A DNA stretch of 64,000 nt from Benincasa hispida (taxonomy: Eukaryota; Streptophyta; Magnoliopsida; Cucurbitales; Cucurbitaceae): NCBI RefSeq assembly GCF_009727055.1, contig NC_052350.1:15293320-15357319 (forward strand). The letters are read 5' to 3'. The notes beneath the pieces were generated by a model. That model did no database searches, was not told the DNA's origin, and was given only the letters and a program-made list of their open reading frames with translations. Made by a program: the position numbers and the translations under genes. Positions within the stretch are counted from its first letter, which is position 1, and every line of letters begins with the position of its first letter. This document shows positions 21,916 through 35,329 of the stretch, one piece after another.

Positions 21916-23390
21916 GACTCTTCAACAACTCTTGTTGAGGTGGATGTCACTTACAGAAAAATCAACATCAACAACTATTGTTGATGTATTAGACTCTTAA
22001 ACAACTCTTGTTGAAAGTTTAATAGTTTTGTTGGAAAGTTCATTTAATATATCTTACCATGCAGTTTGTGCTCCCTGATGTGGTCTTCTTCTAAAAGCAT
22101 TTATTTTACACAAACACTTTATTATTTTTAGGATCGTAGAAGTAACCACATCTTGTTCCCTTAGGGTAGCCTACAAATAGGCACAGTTTTTAACGAGGTT
22201 CCAATTTCTTAGGATTAGCCTCAAGTACGTGTGTTGGGCAACTCCAAATCCTGAAATGGTGTAAGCTACCTTTACGACCATTCTATAATTCAAAATGTTT
22301 TTTAGAAACATATTTGGATGGAACACGGTTAAAAATATAGGATGCAGTCTGTATTGCATAACCCCATAACAGATTAGGCAAATAAGCATAACTCATCATA
22401 GACCGATCTATGTCCAACAAGGTTCGATTTCTCCTTTATGATACATCATTCTGCTGAAATGTACCAGGTGCTGAGAATTGAAAAATAATTCCATGTTCTA
22501 TCAAATAGTCTTGCAATTTCAAATCCATATACTCTCTACCTCGATCAGATCGAAGTGTCTTTATTATTTTACCTAATGAATTCTCAACTTTAACCATGTA
22601 CTCCTCTTCAAACTTATGTTGCATTAGGTAAACATACCATACCTTGAATAATCATCTGTGAAGGTGATGAAATATTTAGACCCTTCTATTGCCTTAACAT
22701 TCATAGGACCACAAAGGTCCGAATGTACAAGTTCAAAGGTTTTTTTTTCCAGTCATTTTTCCTTCAAGGCATGACTCACATACCGATAAATAATTTTCAT
22801 CTAACTCATTTGGAAGTCCATTCTTAACCAACCTCTCAATCCTATTGAGATTTATGTGATCTAGTCTTAGGTGCTAAAGACAAGCATTTTTTTAGGGCAA
22901 ACTTTTTGTCTTTTATTTTGAGTTACAACAGTAATGAACATTTGAGTATGAAGGAGGGCTTTAGATGCTAACGACCTTAGCACATAAAGGTTATCTTTGA
23001 GGTTAGTTGAACAAATAAGAACATCATTCTTGTAAGTAAACACTTTATTTACATTTAAAGTCAGAGAATACAAGTAAGCATTTTATAGAAATCAAGTTCC
23101 TTTTCAAATAAGGAACTACACATACATTGTCTAACAATAAATACGATTTCTGTAAAATTAAACAAAGTCCTCCCACTACCATAGTCAAGATGACGTGTCC
23201 GTCTAACTCGCAACGTCATCTCCTCGGTCTCTATCTGCAGCCAGGAATTAATTCATTGAAATGAAAAACAAACATGATTAGTGGCGCCTGAATCTATTAT
23301 CTAAGTAGAATCATCATTCTCAACTAAACAAGTTTCCTATATGAGTAAATCCTATTTACCTTGTTTGGCATTCTTCTTTTCTGCCAAGCT
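21916..23390 (-). pseudogene. copia B protease and integrase
   Basis: Read on the minus strand, protease motif IDSGATNH lies at about 23300-23277. The GAG_pre-integrase zinc region follows (NLKDNLYVLRSLA, then LNRIERLVKNGLP and CESCLE). The integrase core then gives DRGREYMDLKLQDYL, the PGTFQQNDV segment and LLWGYAIQTASYI. The C-terminal LCLFVGYPKGT and an STRV-type linker follow, ending at the junction near 21916. Stops and frameshifts occur throughout. Order and wording match copia C on the plus strand, so both belong to one family. Confidence 0.8.
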
Positions 23391-24223
23391 TCCAATACAA
23401 GTAAATCATATTTACCTTAAATGTCACTTCTGGTTGCAATGGAAATAGATTCCCTTTGCAACCTTGGCCTTTTTACCCTTTTGGGTAGCAGTGGGGTTAG
23501 CTTTCCCCTACTTCCCTTCTTCCATTTTTCAGTGCCAAAATAAGAAGGTGTAGACTTTGTCCTAGAGGTTGAACCTCTGTAGAATTTCTTGGAGGACAAG
23601 ACAACATTTACCTTATTATTTTTTTCCTTGACTTTTATCAAGAATTGATATGTCTATAGCTCATTTAATAGAGTAGTCAGGTTGTAGTCAAACTTGTTTA
23701 TAACAGCGTTACTACGAAACTAGAGGAAACTCTCAGGTAGGGTTTCCAAAATGAAGCTACCTAGCTGGCTTCATCGATGACAGAATCATTCATCTTTGCC
23801 ACGTTAAAGTGGGTCATCATGTTTAGAACATATTCATGAACAAATGTCCTATATTTCATTTGGGCATTGAAGATGTATTTTAATACGTCATGGCGGAGCT
23901 GTATGGATGGTTGTCCAAACATTCCCCTTAGGGACTCCATGATCTCATGGGCTGTGAGCATCGACTCATGCTTTTTGACCAAAACTTTAGATAAGCTAGC
24001 TAAGATATACACTCGGACCTTTTCATTAGCCTTGACTCATCGCTCATATGACTCTCGAACATTTCGGACTGCATTAGCAGCTTGAGACTTGAGGACACTC
24101 ATCAACTAAGATGAATCGCAAGTCATTGATTATTAGCAAAATATTAATGGTATTTTTCCAACTTGTGTAGTTATCGCCGTTAAGTTTACCAGCAGAAAGC
24201 AAGTTAAGTGCAACACTCGTCAT
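23391..24223 (-). pseudogene. copia B gag
   Basis: The first ATG at 24223 begins MTSVALNLLSAGKLNGDNY, a typical copia gag start with the NYxxWK motif. The UBN2/Retrotran_gag part follows (KKHESMLTAHEIMESL, LRHDVLKYIFNAQM, MMTHFNVAKMN), then a basic linker (KWKKGSRGKLT) and an imprecise zinc knuckle. Internal stops (for example near 23758 and 23640) break it. Gag would form the virus-like particle in an active relative. Confidence 0.8.
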
Positions 24224-26410
24224 AATGAAATTGCTGAAACCATACAATCGATTTATATTATTTATACATGCATTACCCAAATGAACAACCAATTAATTTT
24301 GCAAAATTCTAATGTATTCTATGTGATACGTATGTTGCAATGATGCTTAAGTGAGTCAGAATAAAAGCCACCGTAGGGTGAACAGTTACTCTTTATTAAA
24401 TTGAGACAATCTCAACTAATAATTATAACAAAATACCTCTTACTCCTATAATTATTAGTTAGCATTATTTGGTTCAGAAATTGTTAACTTACTCAACATT
24501 TTCTTGTAAGTGTAACTCCTCATTTTCGATTCTAGAGTTTCGTCCCAAGGAGCCAACAGTAGAGAAAAATCGATTGGGGCAAAAACTAAAGTAATCCTAT
24601 CTATTTTTGGAGTTTGAGTAAAAATTCATGCAAACACCATCCGTAGGGGGACACAAGTAAAGGTGTCTCAAGGCCGAACATGAAAGTTTACTGCAAACTA
24701 ATGAAGGAGACCGTGGATGTGTAGACACACGTCTCTCTCCCACTTACTATAAACACTCTCTCTATTCACCTTGTTATTGACCTAAGAAAACACCACCCTA
24801 GGGGGACACAAGAAAAGGTGTCTCAAAGTTGAGCATAGATCACACGTGTGAATTATATAAGAGAAACGTGAAAATAAATTGAAGCGTCATATACAAATTT
24901 TTCTTCCCACTGAGTGTTCTACTTAGGGTTGATTAACTTAGAAAATTTTGCCAATAAGTTTGACTAAGTATTTGTTAACTTTGCCCAATGTAACATTTAC
25001 GTGGGTAGTTTAACAACGTTGATTTATGTTCATTAATCATTTTAATGAACATTAATCATTCATTGCATGCTTATAATAAATTTATCTAATTCACCTTCCA
25101 GGTCAGTTCCCAGGTAGGGGTGTTCCATTTCCATTAGCTTAAATACCCTAGCCTAGAAAAAACTGTCCTGAAACAAAGGTCCTTTATAGATAAATTTATT
25201 ATAAATTTAATCTTTTAATTAAAACCAATTTAATTCTAGTTATTAACATAGGTCTAATGGTGAAACCAATTTCAAGCTATTTAAAACTGATTTAACCCAT
25301 GTTAACATGCAACTCCTTATTATAAATTTTAATTCTAATTTTATTTAACTTATAACAATTATAAAGTTTAATGAAACAATTAAAACCTATACATGCATCT
25401 AATGACATACTTTAAAATTATAACATTTATAATTTACTAAAGTGGTTTCATGCATTATGCATTTCCATTTTCATTACTACATACATAATATTTATATAAT
25501 AGAGTAATGAAAATAAAATAACTTGCTTCCATACATCCGAACCATATATTATAACATTTATAATATAAAATAATGCATGAGCATGTTATTAATGCATACA
25601 TTCACCTTTTATAACACTTATACAATATGATGCATGAGCATGCTTAAAGAATCATGCAACTTTATAATATAGCAATTATTTTAAGATGATGCATGAATAA
25701 AAGTTTATACTATGGTAGGACTTTTTCTATATGACATACAACGTAACATATAATAAAATAAAATAAAAACAACCATACATCACATGTATAATTAAAAGCA
25801 ACATTTGGACCGAGATTGGCTTCCTAAAACAGTAATTAAATTAATATAACACTTTATATTAATTCAATTAATGAAAAAACAACAAAATACTTAATTATTT
25901 CAAATAATAATTAAAGAGAAAAAAAAACCAGTTGCTTAAACCATTTAGAAGGCTCAAACCGACGGTCTCTATCGATCCTCGAAGCGTCCTTCTTGCCTTA
26001 CCGTAATGCCACGTTGCTCGTAGCGTCGCGATGCTGCAATTGGAACGTTGCGATTTTGAGCCCTCTACCGTACAGCGTAAAGCGAGCATTGCAATGCTCT
26101 AAGGTAAAATGCCTGCCATGCCTCGCCCTTTCAACCAAAATTCTCTGTTCTTGCTCCAAATTTTACCAAATTGAAGCCAAAACTTGATAACGAGCGACCC
26201 AAACATGAATTATAGACTCGGTTGCAATAAAATTATGGTTAAAAGAAACGAGCCCTTACAAACCGAATCAAATTTAAAGCAGTAAAATTCTAAAAGCCAA
26301 TCTCGAAAACATCCACAGTGCAAAACCACAGAACAACATTCAAAATGCAAATCTACACCCACCATAACTCTAAATTAAAGTTCGAAAAAATAAAATTGGG
26401 ACTCAGCTTG
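24224..26410 (-). other. untranslated leader of copia B
   Basis: This is the long AT-rich leader between primer-binding site and gag in minus orientation. It carries ATGCATGAGCATG-type words around 25560-25720 and CpG-containing repeats near 25980-26090 (GTAGCGTCGCGATGC). No sustained coding frame is seen. Short open frames at 25895-26187 coincide with the CpG repeats and are rejected as genes. Confidence 0.65.
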
Positions 26411-26424
26411 ATTCTGATACTAAT
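26411..26424 (-). promoter_or_regulatory. primer-binding site of copia B
   Basis: Directly after the LTR terminus (…CTCCTTCA on the minus strand) comes ATTAGTATCAGAATC. This resembles the TGGTATCAGAGC primer-binding site complementary to initiator methionine tRNA in plant copia elements, with one or two mismatches. Its position fixes the 3' border of LTR2. Confidence 0.7.
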
Positions 26425-28383
26425 TGAAGGAGTAGGAGACTTCCCGTAGCGGAAGGATCGTGCCCCAATTTTAAATTTTACAGAACATGAATAATGCAGA
26501 AGACGAAAACTAGAATCTAACGAACCTAATTAAGCATGCTTTTCAATAGTTGGAGTGGAAGAAGGAATTAACGGACTTACCCTTGAAGATCGATTTCTTT
26601 GCAATACCTCTCCAATCTACTGCTTGAAATGTCTCTTTCTCCCGTGAACATTACAACTCACGATGACAACAACAATCCAAGAATCGGACACTACCACGAG
26701 GAGTCCTCATTATTCTCTAAGATGAGAATCTTCTGAGAGTTGTGGGCTTCAGTGAGATTAATTTTGGGAAAAAGGGGAAAAGAGATTTGATGAGAGAAAG
26801 AAAGCGAGTCTTGAGAGAGAGGATGGAGCAAAGTGATGAACAACAGGTAGATCTCTCCCTACTCTCACGTTCCAACAAATTAAGAAGAAAAGTTAGGAAG
26901 TTTAGAGAGTTATCAGATAACTCCCTATTTTTTTAAATTTGAAATTCAAATTAAATTTCAAATTAATTTTAATAATAATAATATAATAACTAACGTAATA
27001 TATATGTTATAATTAAACTACATGTTATATCATATATAATATATAACCTATAGTTTATATTATATCACACATAATATAACCTATAGTTTATTATTCTCTC
27101 ACATAACCTTTAGTACTAATATGAACCATATTCATATTAATTTAACCTATGGTTTTTATATGAATCACATTCATATAATTAAATATTTGAATCATATTTA
27201 AATATTTATTTTCTCATTAAAACTTTATATTATAATATATCAAATACATTATATTAATTATATCTTATATAATTAATCCCTTTAATTAATTTGAACAATT
27301 CAAATTAATCCAAAATTAATTCGATTCTCATTAACCCCTTTGAGCTAACAAGGGGACCTTATAGACCTATAGATTAAAGCTCCAATGATACTTGATTAAA
27401 TAACTAAACTCTTTAATTAAATTAATCAATCTTCATTAGCTTTCGTTCTTTTCGCTAAAGACTTACAATTGCATTCTTCATACTATAGATATATTTTCGT
27501 GTCCATTGGATATAACCAATCAATAGTGCGTTGACCCTTCACAAATTGCTTGTAAGTATAGTTAGGCCAAAATTATCGTTTCCCCCTGTAGTTACATATA
27601 AATCCTTAAGTATCACTGATCCCTCTAATATACAATTAATTATAGTCCAACTATAATCGAACCCCTCTTAGGCCAAGAACGAGTATGACACCACATTGTT
27701 CAAGCCTCGAAATCAACCTTCAAGAGAGTAATTCTTCTACTTACCCTAACAGAAGAGAGAGAGTAAATTCCTTCTTGTATAGTTGCATTCCCAACTCCTC
27801 AAACAGATAAATCTTCAAAATGGTAGGCCTATTAAGTCAGGAATCTGGTCATTCTCACCCATACAAATCAAAAGACCACCTTCATTGGCAAAAGCTCACA
27901 ATTCACTCAGGATTCAGGTTAAGTTACCTAAGGGCATTATGGTGAAATGTAAGTCTCTTTTAGTAACGGTGTTATATAGAGAGATTATTCATTTTGTGGT
28001 TCGGTCTTATAAAACTCTTTGTATAGAATACCCTCGCTCACATGCCTCAACATGAATGATAGGATCAGATCATTTGTAGTACTTTATTACAATTATAACA
28101 ACTACAAAGTAGGTTGTATTCATAGTGTCACAAGGATAAGGAACCAACCTTATTATCAACTACAGACCGTTCAAGTTATCACTTAAACATAATCCACTTG
28201 TATGTCTCCACATATATGTTTAAGTTACAATAGATAACCTTGGATCTTAGTTTATTGGTTTTCTTGGATTAATGCAACTAAATGTCGAATAAAATACCTC
28301 TTATTTTATTAGATAAATAAATTATTTGTACAATTACAATTACAAACTATAAGACCACGAGAATTAGGGCATCAAACCCAACA
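26425..28383 (-). repeat. copia LTR2 (minus), complete
   Basis: Read on the minus strand, the LTR runs from TGTTGGGTTTGATGCCC at 28383 to CTCCTTCA at 26425, 1959 bp. It is bordered by a primer-binding site on one side and by a degenerate polypurine/pol end (28384-28400, TAGGATATTG) on the other. It therefore serves as 5' LTR for copia B and as 3' LTR for the short internal region to its right. Open frames within (26742-26936, 27783-28055) are LTR sequence. Confidence 0.85.
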
Positions 28384-30877
28384 ATATCCTACTTTTTCTA
28401 AAGCTAGTGAAGTGTATATCATGAAAGTCAAATTAGTACAATAATACACAAAAACAAGAAACTAAGGCATACAATACGCACCTAATAAAATCTTCCACTT
28501 GCCCTAAACTAGATGAGGTTTGTCTCGTAGAATTAGACTCTCTATTCACCTTGATATAAATACTCCCTCTCCCACTTAATATAAATACTCTATCCATTCA
28601 CCTTGATATTGATCTATGCAAACACCATCCAAAAGGAGATGCTCCTAGGGTGCCTCAGGGTCAAGCATGAGTTTCACAACGTGAACTTTAAGAGAGAACG
28701 TGAGTGGAAAAATTGACGTATCATATACATCTTTTACCTCCCATTGAGTATTTTAAAATCTAGGGTTTATTACTTTCGTAAATTCAGCTAATTAATTTAT
28801 CTAAGTGATTGTTAACTTTTCCCAATATAACTATTATATTAGATAGTTTAACAATAATGATTCTTATTTATTAAATACTTTAAAAAAATAATCATTCATT
28901 ACATGCTTATAATATTTATCTAATTCACCTTTCAGGTCAGTTCTCAGGTAAGGGTATTCCATTTCCGTCAGCTTAAATACCTCAACCTAGAGAACCTTCC
29001 TTAGACAAGGTCCCTAATAGATAAATATGTAATAAATTAAATCTTTTATTCAACCCCAATTTAATCCTATTAAACAGAAGTGAAAGATTAAACCTATTTC
29101 TAATCATATTAGAAATAACATTAACATAGGTCTAACAGTGAAATCAATTTTAAACCATTTTAAAAATAATTTAACTTATATTTGCATGCAACTCTTTATT
29201 ATAGATTTTAATTCTAATTTCATTTAATTTATAACTTTCATAAGGTTTAATAAAACAATGAAAACCTATACATGCATCAAATGACATACTTTGAAAATTA
29301 TAACAATTATAGTTTTACTAAAGTAGTGTAATACATTATGCATTCCCTTTTCATTACAACATACATAACAATTATATAGTAAAGTAATAAAAAAAATAAC
29401 ATACATCCATTCATCCATACTATATATTATAACATTTATAATATAAAATAATGCATGAAAATGTTATTTATGCATGCATTAATATAATATAACTATTATA
29501 CAATATGATGCACGAGCATGCTCAACATAATCATGCAACTTTATAATATAATATTTATATTAAAATGATGCATGAAATAATGTCTATACTATAGTGGGAT
29601 TTTTATACTATATGACATACAATATGATATATAATTATAAAACTATACATCACATGTATAACTAATATAAAAGCAACATTGGATTGAAATTGGCATCCTA
29701 ATGCATTAATTAAATTAATATAACATTTATACTAATTTAAATACTAAATAAATAAATAATTAATTAATACAAAATAATAATTAATAAATTACAAAAATGA
29801 CTCGAAACTATAGGTTAGAAGACTCGAAGCACGATTTGGAACGCCCACTGCTCGTGTGCCTTACGTCTGAAACGTCGCAACGCTCTCCACCAGCATTGCG
29901 ACACTAATGCTCAAATCTTCGTAGTGTAGCGATACATCATCCGTAGTGTTGTGACGCTCCATGCGGCATTGCAACACTACGGTTGGAGCATTGTGACACT
30001 GATACCTCTGCCGGTAGTGTCATGTTTCATGCAATTTCATTTTATTACTAACATATAAAACATTTATATAATAAGTTAATAAACAAACTATAGCATACAT
30101 CCATATATACATTGAACTATATATTATAATAATTATAATATAAATGATGCATGGATATGCTATCAATTCATGCATATATATATTGTAACATTTATATTAT
30201 ATGATGCATGAGTATGCTCTAAAATTAAATTATTCATCTAAAATTATAACATTTATAATATGATGCATGAAATTGAATGCATAACCTATAGTGGGATTTT
30301 AATACTATATGACATACTATACGACATATAAATAAAAATAAAAATCATACATCACATGTATAATATAAAAGCAATTAACGGACCGGGATTGACACCAAAA
30401 AGGAAATTTAAATCTAACTATTACAAAATAAATATCCATTTGATTCGAAACAGGTGAACCGGGCCTTGAACCGCTCGAACCAGACCAGGAATCAATCCAG
30501 ATGAACCCAAACAACTCGAACCGGAAAACCCAGGAACCAAACCGGACTAGTAGACCTCGAACCACGTGCGAATTGGAGATGAATCGAAGCTAAAATGTGT
30601 GAAAACTCCATTTTGGAGTGTCGCGATGCTGTGCCCTAGCGTTGCGACGCTACGAAGTTTTCCTTCGTTCACTACATCGTAACATCATGACATTAGGGCA
30701 CAACATTACGACACTACTATATAATCGCCCACTATACAGTTTCGAACAGCTTCGAAACTCCATCATTTTTCGCCTCGTTTTCTCCAAAATTAAGTAAAAA
30801 AACCACCACGAACGACTTAAGGACAATTAATACAGACTCAGTAGTGAATTATACCAAAAAAACATGGGTTTTACAAT
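28384..30877 (-). mobile_element. short copia internal region without gag-pol
   Basis: Adjacent to LTR2 is about 150 bp matching the pol end next to LTR1 (compare 19206-19310 with 28384-28500). From about 28510 the sequence jumps to the gag-proximal leader in minus orientation. A second partial copy of leader sequence occupies about 30030-30800, with CpG repeats at 29830-30010 and 30605-30720. No gag or pol domain is readable. It is a deletion derivative bounded by LTR2 and LTR3. Confidence 0.65.
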
Positions 30878-31236
30878 TGAAGACACCTTGTTAGGGTTCT
30901 TGAGTGGAAGATGTGGATCGTCCCAATTTTTCCAAAATTTTACATAACAGAAAATTTACTGAGAACAGATGAAAAATTATGCATTCAAAAAAAATAATAT
31001 GACATGCTTTTAATAATAATAATAATAAAATTAAAATAGGGTTCAGAATCTATACCTTTGAAGAACGATCTTCAATAGATTTCCTTAAACTGAAAAACAC
31101 CACCACGAAATTTCATTTGTATTCTCAGGCCGAGAACCCAAGAGTTATGCGCTTTGGCTATTTTGAATTTTTTTTAGAGGGAAGAAGTTTTTCTCAGTAG
31201 AGAGGATGAGAAGGAAAAATGAGATCACACCCTCTC

Positions 31237-31733
31237 TGTAACATCCCCATTTTTTAGGAAAATTTAAGTTAATTATCTCAAATTGTTGAGTTTTAGTTAC
31301 CCAATCTTTGGAATTTGGAATCAAATTGTTACGGTTGAAGAAGTTTTATTGGTTATATGGATTCTTTGAGTAGAGTTTTAAATTAATTAGAAGGGATAAT
31401 TGAATTATTTGGATAAGAAATTTTGAATTTTGTGAAATTTGAAAGGGAAAAGGGGGAAATTGTGGTTTTAAAATTTTACCCTCTTTAATTTTGGAGTTTG
31501 AATCCAAAATTTAAGTAAAGAATTAGGAAAAGATAATTGGTTTATTTGGAAATTATTAAATCAAGCATCTAAAAAGATTTGAATTTGAATTTAATTTAAT
31601 TTTGGGATTTAGGATTTTTGGAAAGAAGTGAATTAAAGTTGATGAATTTATTTTGAGGTTTATTTAATTAATTGGAGAAGAGGTGAAAGATTTGAGTTTG
31701 ATGTGATATGTTTATTAAGGAAAGGAAAAGGAA

Positions 31734-31765
<32 letters not shown>

Positions 31766-33825
31766 TATACTTTTGTGTGGTAGAGAATTAAAAAGAAAGA
31801 AAAAGAAAAGAAAGAAAATACCCCTTCTTCTTCCTCTCACGCGACAACACTCCCCCCTTCAAGGCTCTTTGGGTTTTAGGGTTTTGACTTTTGAGTTAAT
31901 CTAACGGTAGCCCATTGTGTTGAAAATTTAAACCGAAGTTTGAAGTCGGGATCACACTATTCAACACTAACAAGATTGAATTAGAAGTTCTTGGTTGGAT
32001 TTTGACTTGGGTTTTGGAGGTGATTTAAGATTAAAGTGCTAGTTGGGTAAGACTTTTGTTGGCTTCTAAAATTGCTTTATGTATGGAATCGAGCTTGAAG
32101 ACTAAAATGAATTTTCTTCATGCCCTAGGATTAGACTAAAGGTTGTGAAGTTGGATTGGAGAGTTTGCTTGAGTGCAGAATGATTATTTCAGTTTTATAT
32201 TGAGGTAAGTAATCTTACTATTGGAACCGCCTTCGTGCCGGGCGATAAATTTATGATTTATTTTGAGGATTTTAATACTAGTTACAAGGATAATTCTGAC
32301 TGTTCTGAGATTTAATTGACTGTTTAGAAAAGATATATGAACATGCGATAATATGTCTGAAGCATGTTAATGTATGAACATGATTTAAAATTTTATGAGG
32401 CATATTAAAAGTACGATTGAGCATGACCCCAAATTATGAGTTAAGCGACACTGCTACTGGAATGTCTTAAAGCTAGGTGAAAGTTGGGGCATTTGTTAAT
32501 GTACATATTTATGTGATTTATTATGAAAGTGTGTAGGCTATATGATGTATTATGAAATTCCGAATGTTTGATTGTTTACATGAGTTAGTGTATAATAGTG
32601 ATGTACTAGAGTTAATCCAAACACGTACGTTGAAGTTAATTATCATGACCTTGATGAGGAGATTTTAGAGGACTCATGACTATGTGAATGTTATATCATA
32701 TGAAGTTAGATACAATCTTTTTTCCTTTCCAGACTATGTGACTGCATGAAAGTGATGTATGTCTAAGGGCGCTAGTACATGCAAGAGAAGTACTAGGGTT
32801 GGTGTGTATGAAAGTGAAGTACTAGGGCTGGTGTGTATGAAAGTGATACATACCTAGAGGATACTAGGGTGTACGAAAGAGGTACACACTCAGTGGGTTA
32901 TGTGTATACGAAAGAGGTGTATACATAACCAAGTGTACGAAAGAGGTACACACTCAGTGGGTTATGTGTATACGAAAGAGGTGTATACATAACCAGGTTA
33001 CGAAAGAGATGTATACATAACCAGGTTACGAAAGAGGTACACACTCAGTGGGTTATGTGTATACGAAAAAGGTGTATACATAACCAGGTGTACGAAAGAG
33101 GTACACATTCAGTGGGTTATGTGTATATGAAAGAGGTGTTTATAAACCATGTGTATGAAAGAGGTACACATTAAGTGGGTTTTGTGTATACGAAAGAGGT
33201 GTATGCATAACCATGGGTACGCAAGAGATTGTATTTCCTTCGGAATTCCCTAGAGGTTGTAGGTCCTACGGGACTTACTAGAGGTAGTGAGCATACTTAA
33301 CTACAGTAGGATAAAAATCAGTTTTTCATGTATGTATGTGTCCCATGAGGACTAAAGCAGTTTATATGTTCCACCAGAGGTAGGCATCTAGAGGATATAG
33401 ATGCCTAGCCTGACCCCAGTAGTGGGGCTACTTACTGAGTATTTTATACTCACCTTTTCTCATGTTTATGTTTCAGATAAGAGTAGAGACGCGTCGGCGA
33501 ATGATAAGCGGAATCCGTGATGAGCCACTGGGACCAGTTTTATGCTTCCGCTCATGAGATTTAGATTTCTTTTCATGTTTTGCTTAACTTTCAGTTTTGA
33601 TGTTTGAAACTTACTATTAAGAATTATTTTCAGACTTATTTATTAACATTTATGATTTATGGGTACCCTATGTTTGTTTTTAATATTTGAATTTAATGAA
33701 GGACTTTTGAACTTACCTTATTCATTTAGCATTTATTTCACCGTAAAAAGGTGTCGTTTTAAGTTCCATGCATGCATGTATTTAGTAACAGCCTAGCTTG
33801 AGTCCTAGGGGGTCGGGTCGTTACA
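31237..33825 (+). mobile_element. Gypsy-like solo LTR inside LTR3
   Basis: It begins TGTAACATCCCC and ends GGTCGGGTCGTTACA, terminal words typical of plant Ty3-Gypsy LTRs. It contains the characteristic block near 33478-33560 (GATAAGAGTAGAGACGCGTCG, shortened). No protein domain is present in its 2589 bp, so it is read as a solo LTR. Flanking pentamers CTCTC and CTATT do not match, so the duplication is lost or the ends are a few bases off. Orientation is my best reading; both ends start with TGTAAC. A (TA)14 run lies at 31734-31761. Confidence 0.75.
32871..33230. repeat. 64-bp tandem repeats in the Gypsy-like LTR
   Basis: The unit GTACGAAAGAGGTACACACT…CAGTGGGTTATG…GTATACGAAAGAGG…ATACATAACC recurs about five times with partial units in between. 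First starts are near 32871 and 32935, a 64-bp step. A related half unit containing CTAGGG and GTGTATGAAAGTG precedes it from about 32755. Confidence 0.85.
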
Positions 33826-35329
33826 CTATTTATCTTTTTCTTTCAGGTAGAAAAAGACTAAAAGTGTACGCTTCCACTCTTGCACATTGTGGAGAGAATA
33901 AAGGGGGAGGAAGTTACAACTCCATCCTTAAAACTGTTTTTTCAAATAATAATAATATAATAAAATTAATTTTAATAATAAACCTTAATATTATATTATA
34001 TATTATATTATATATATAATACTACTTTAATAATTGTAGCCATATAATATAACCTATAGTTTGATTCTCTCAACAATGATATTTAATATAAATCTCATTT
34101 ATATTAAATTTAATTATATGAATCCAATTCACTTAATTAATATTTGAATCATATTCAAATATTTAATTTCTCTCAAATAAATATTTTATATTATAATGTA
34201 TCAAATACATTATAGTAATTATATCATATTTAATTAATTATATCACATATAATTAATTTCCTCAATTAATTTAAACAGTTCAAAATAATCCAAAAACTGA
34301 TTTTCATAAAATCCCATTGAGCTACCGAGGGGACCTCATGAACCTGTAGCTTTAAGCTCCAACAATACATGAATAATCAATTAAACTCTTTAATTAAATT
34401 ATTCACCATCGGTTAACTGTCTGGCACTTCACTAAAGATAGATAGCTGCAGTCTTCGCACTACAAATATATTTATGTGTCCATTGGATATATCCAATCAA
34501 CAGTATAATGACCTTTCACAAATTGCTCGTAAGTACAGCTGAGCCAAAATTGCCGTTTTGCCTCTGTAGTTATATCTAACTCCTTAAATACAACTGATCC
34601 CTCTAATGAACAATAAATCATAGTCCAACTATGACCAAACCTCTCTCGGGCCAAGAAAGGGTGTGGTGCCACATTGTTCAAGCCCCAGAATCAGCCCTTA
34701 ATGGAGCAATTTATCTACTTACCCCGAAATTGGGGAAGGAGTGAATTCCCTTTTGTATAGTTGTGTTTCCAGCTCTCCAATCAGACAAATCCCCAAAATG
34801 GTAGGCTTGTTGAGTCGATGATCTGGCCACTCTCACCTATACAAATTAAAGGACCGCCTTCATAGGCAAGACTTCACAACTCGCTCATGATTCGGGTCAT
34901 GTTACTTATGGTCATTTTGGTGAAATGTAAAGACTAAACATTTCGTGGTCCGGTCTTATACAAACTCCTTTGTATAGAATACCCCACTCACATGTCTCCA
35001 CATGAATGATCAGGATCAGATCATTTGTAGCACTTTACAACAATTGTAACATCTACAAAATGGGTCATACTCATATCACTAGGATAAGGTATCCAGCCTT
35101 ATCCATCTACTATAGATCATTTAATTTATTACTTAAACATGATTTACTCGTATGTCTCTACATACATGTTTAAGCTACAAGATAACCTTGGATGTTAGTA
35201 TATTGGTTTTCGGTTAATGCAATTAATTTTGAAGTAAAACACCACATATTTTATTACATAAATAAAATGTTTGTATAATACAATTACAAACTATAGGAAC
35301 CTACGAGATTTAGGGCATCAACCCCAATA

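Larger units (their letters stand above)
30878..35329 (-). repeat. copia LTR3 (minus), split by a Gypsy-like LTR
   Basis: Outer ends are TGAAGACACC at 30878 and CATCAACCCCAATA at 35329 (minus-strand start TATTGGGGTTGATGCCC, with the TG start mutated). The LTR landmarks, such as AGCTACCGAGGGGACC (34321) and TCCATTGGATATA (34478), are in order. About 2.6 kb of unrelated sequence (31237-33825) interrupts it. Without the insert the LTR is about 1.86 kb, close to LTR2. Confidence 0.75.

Noticed and set aside
26742..28055. Small frames in LTR2
   Set aside because: LTR sequence, not conserved as frames in LTR1, LTR3 or LTR4.
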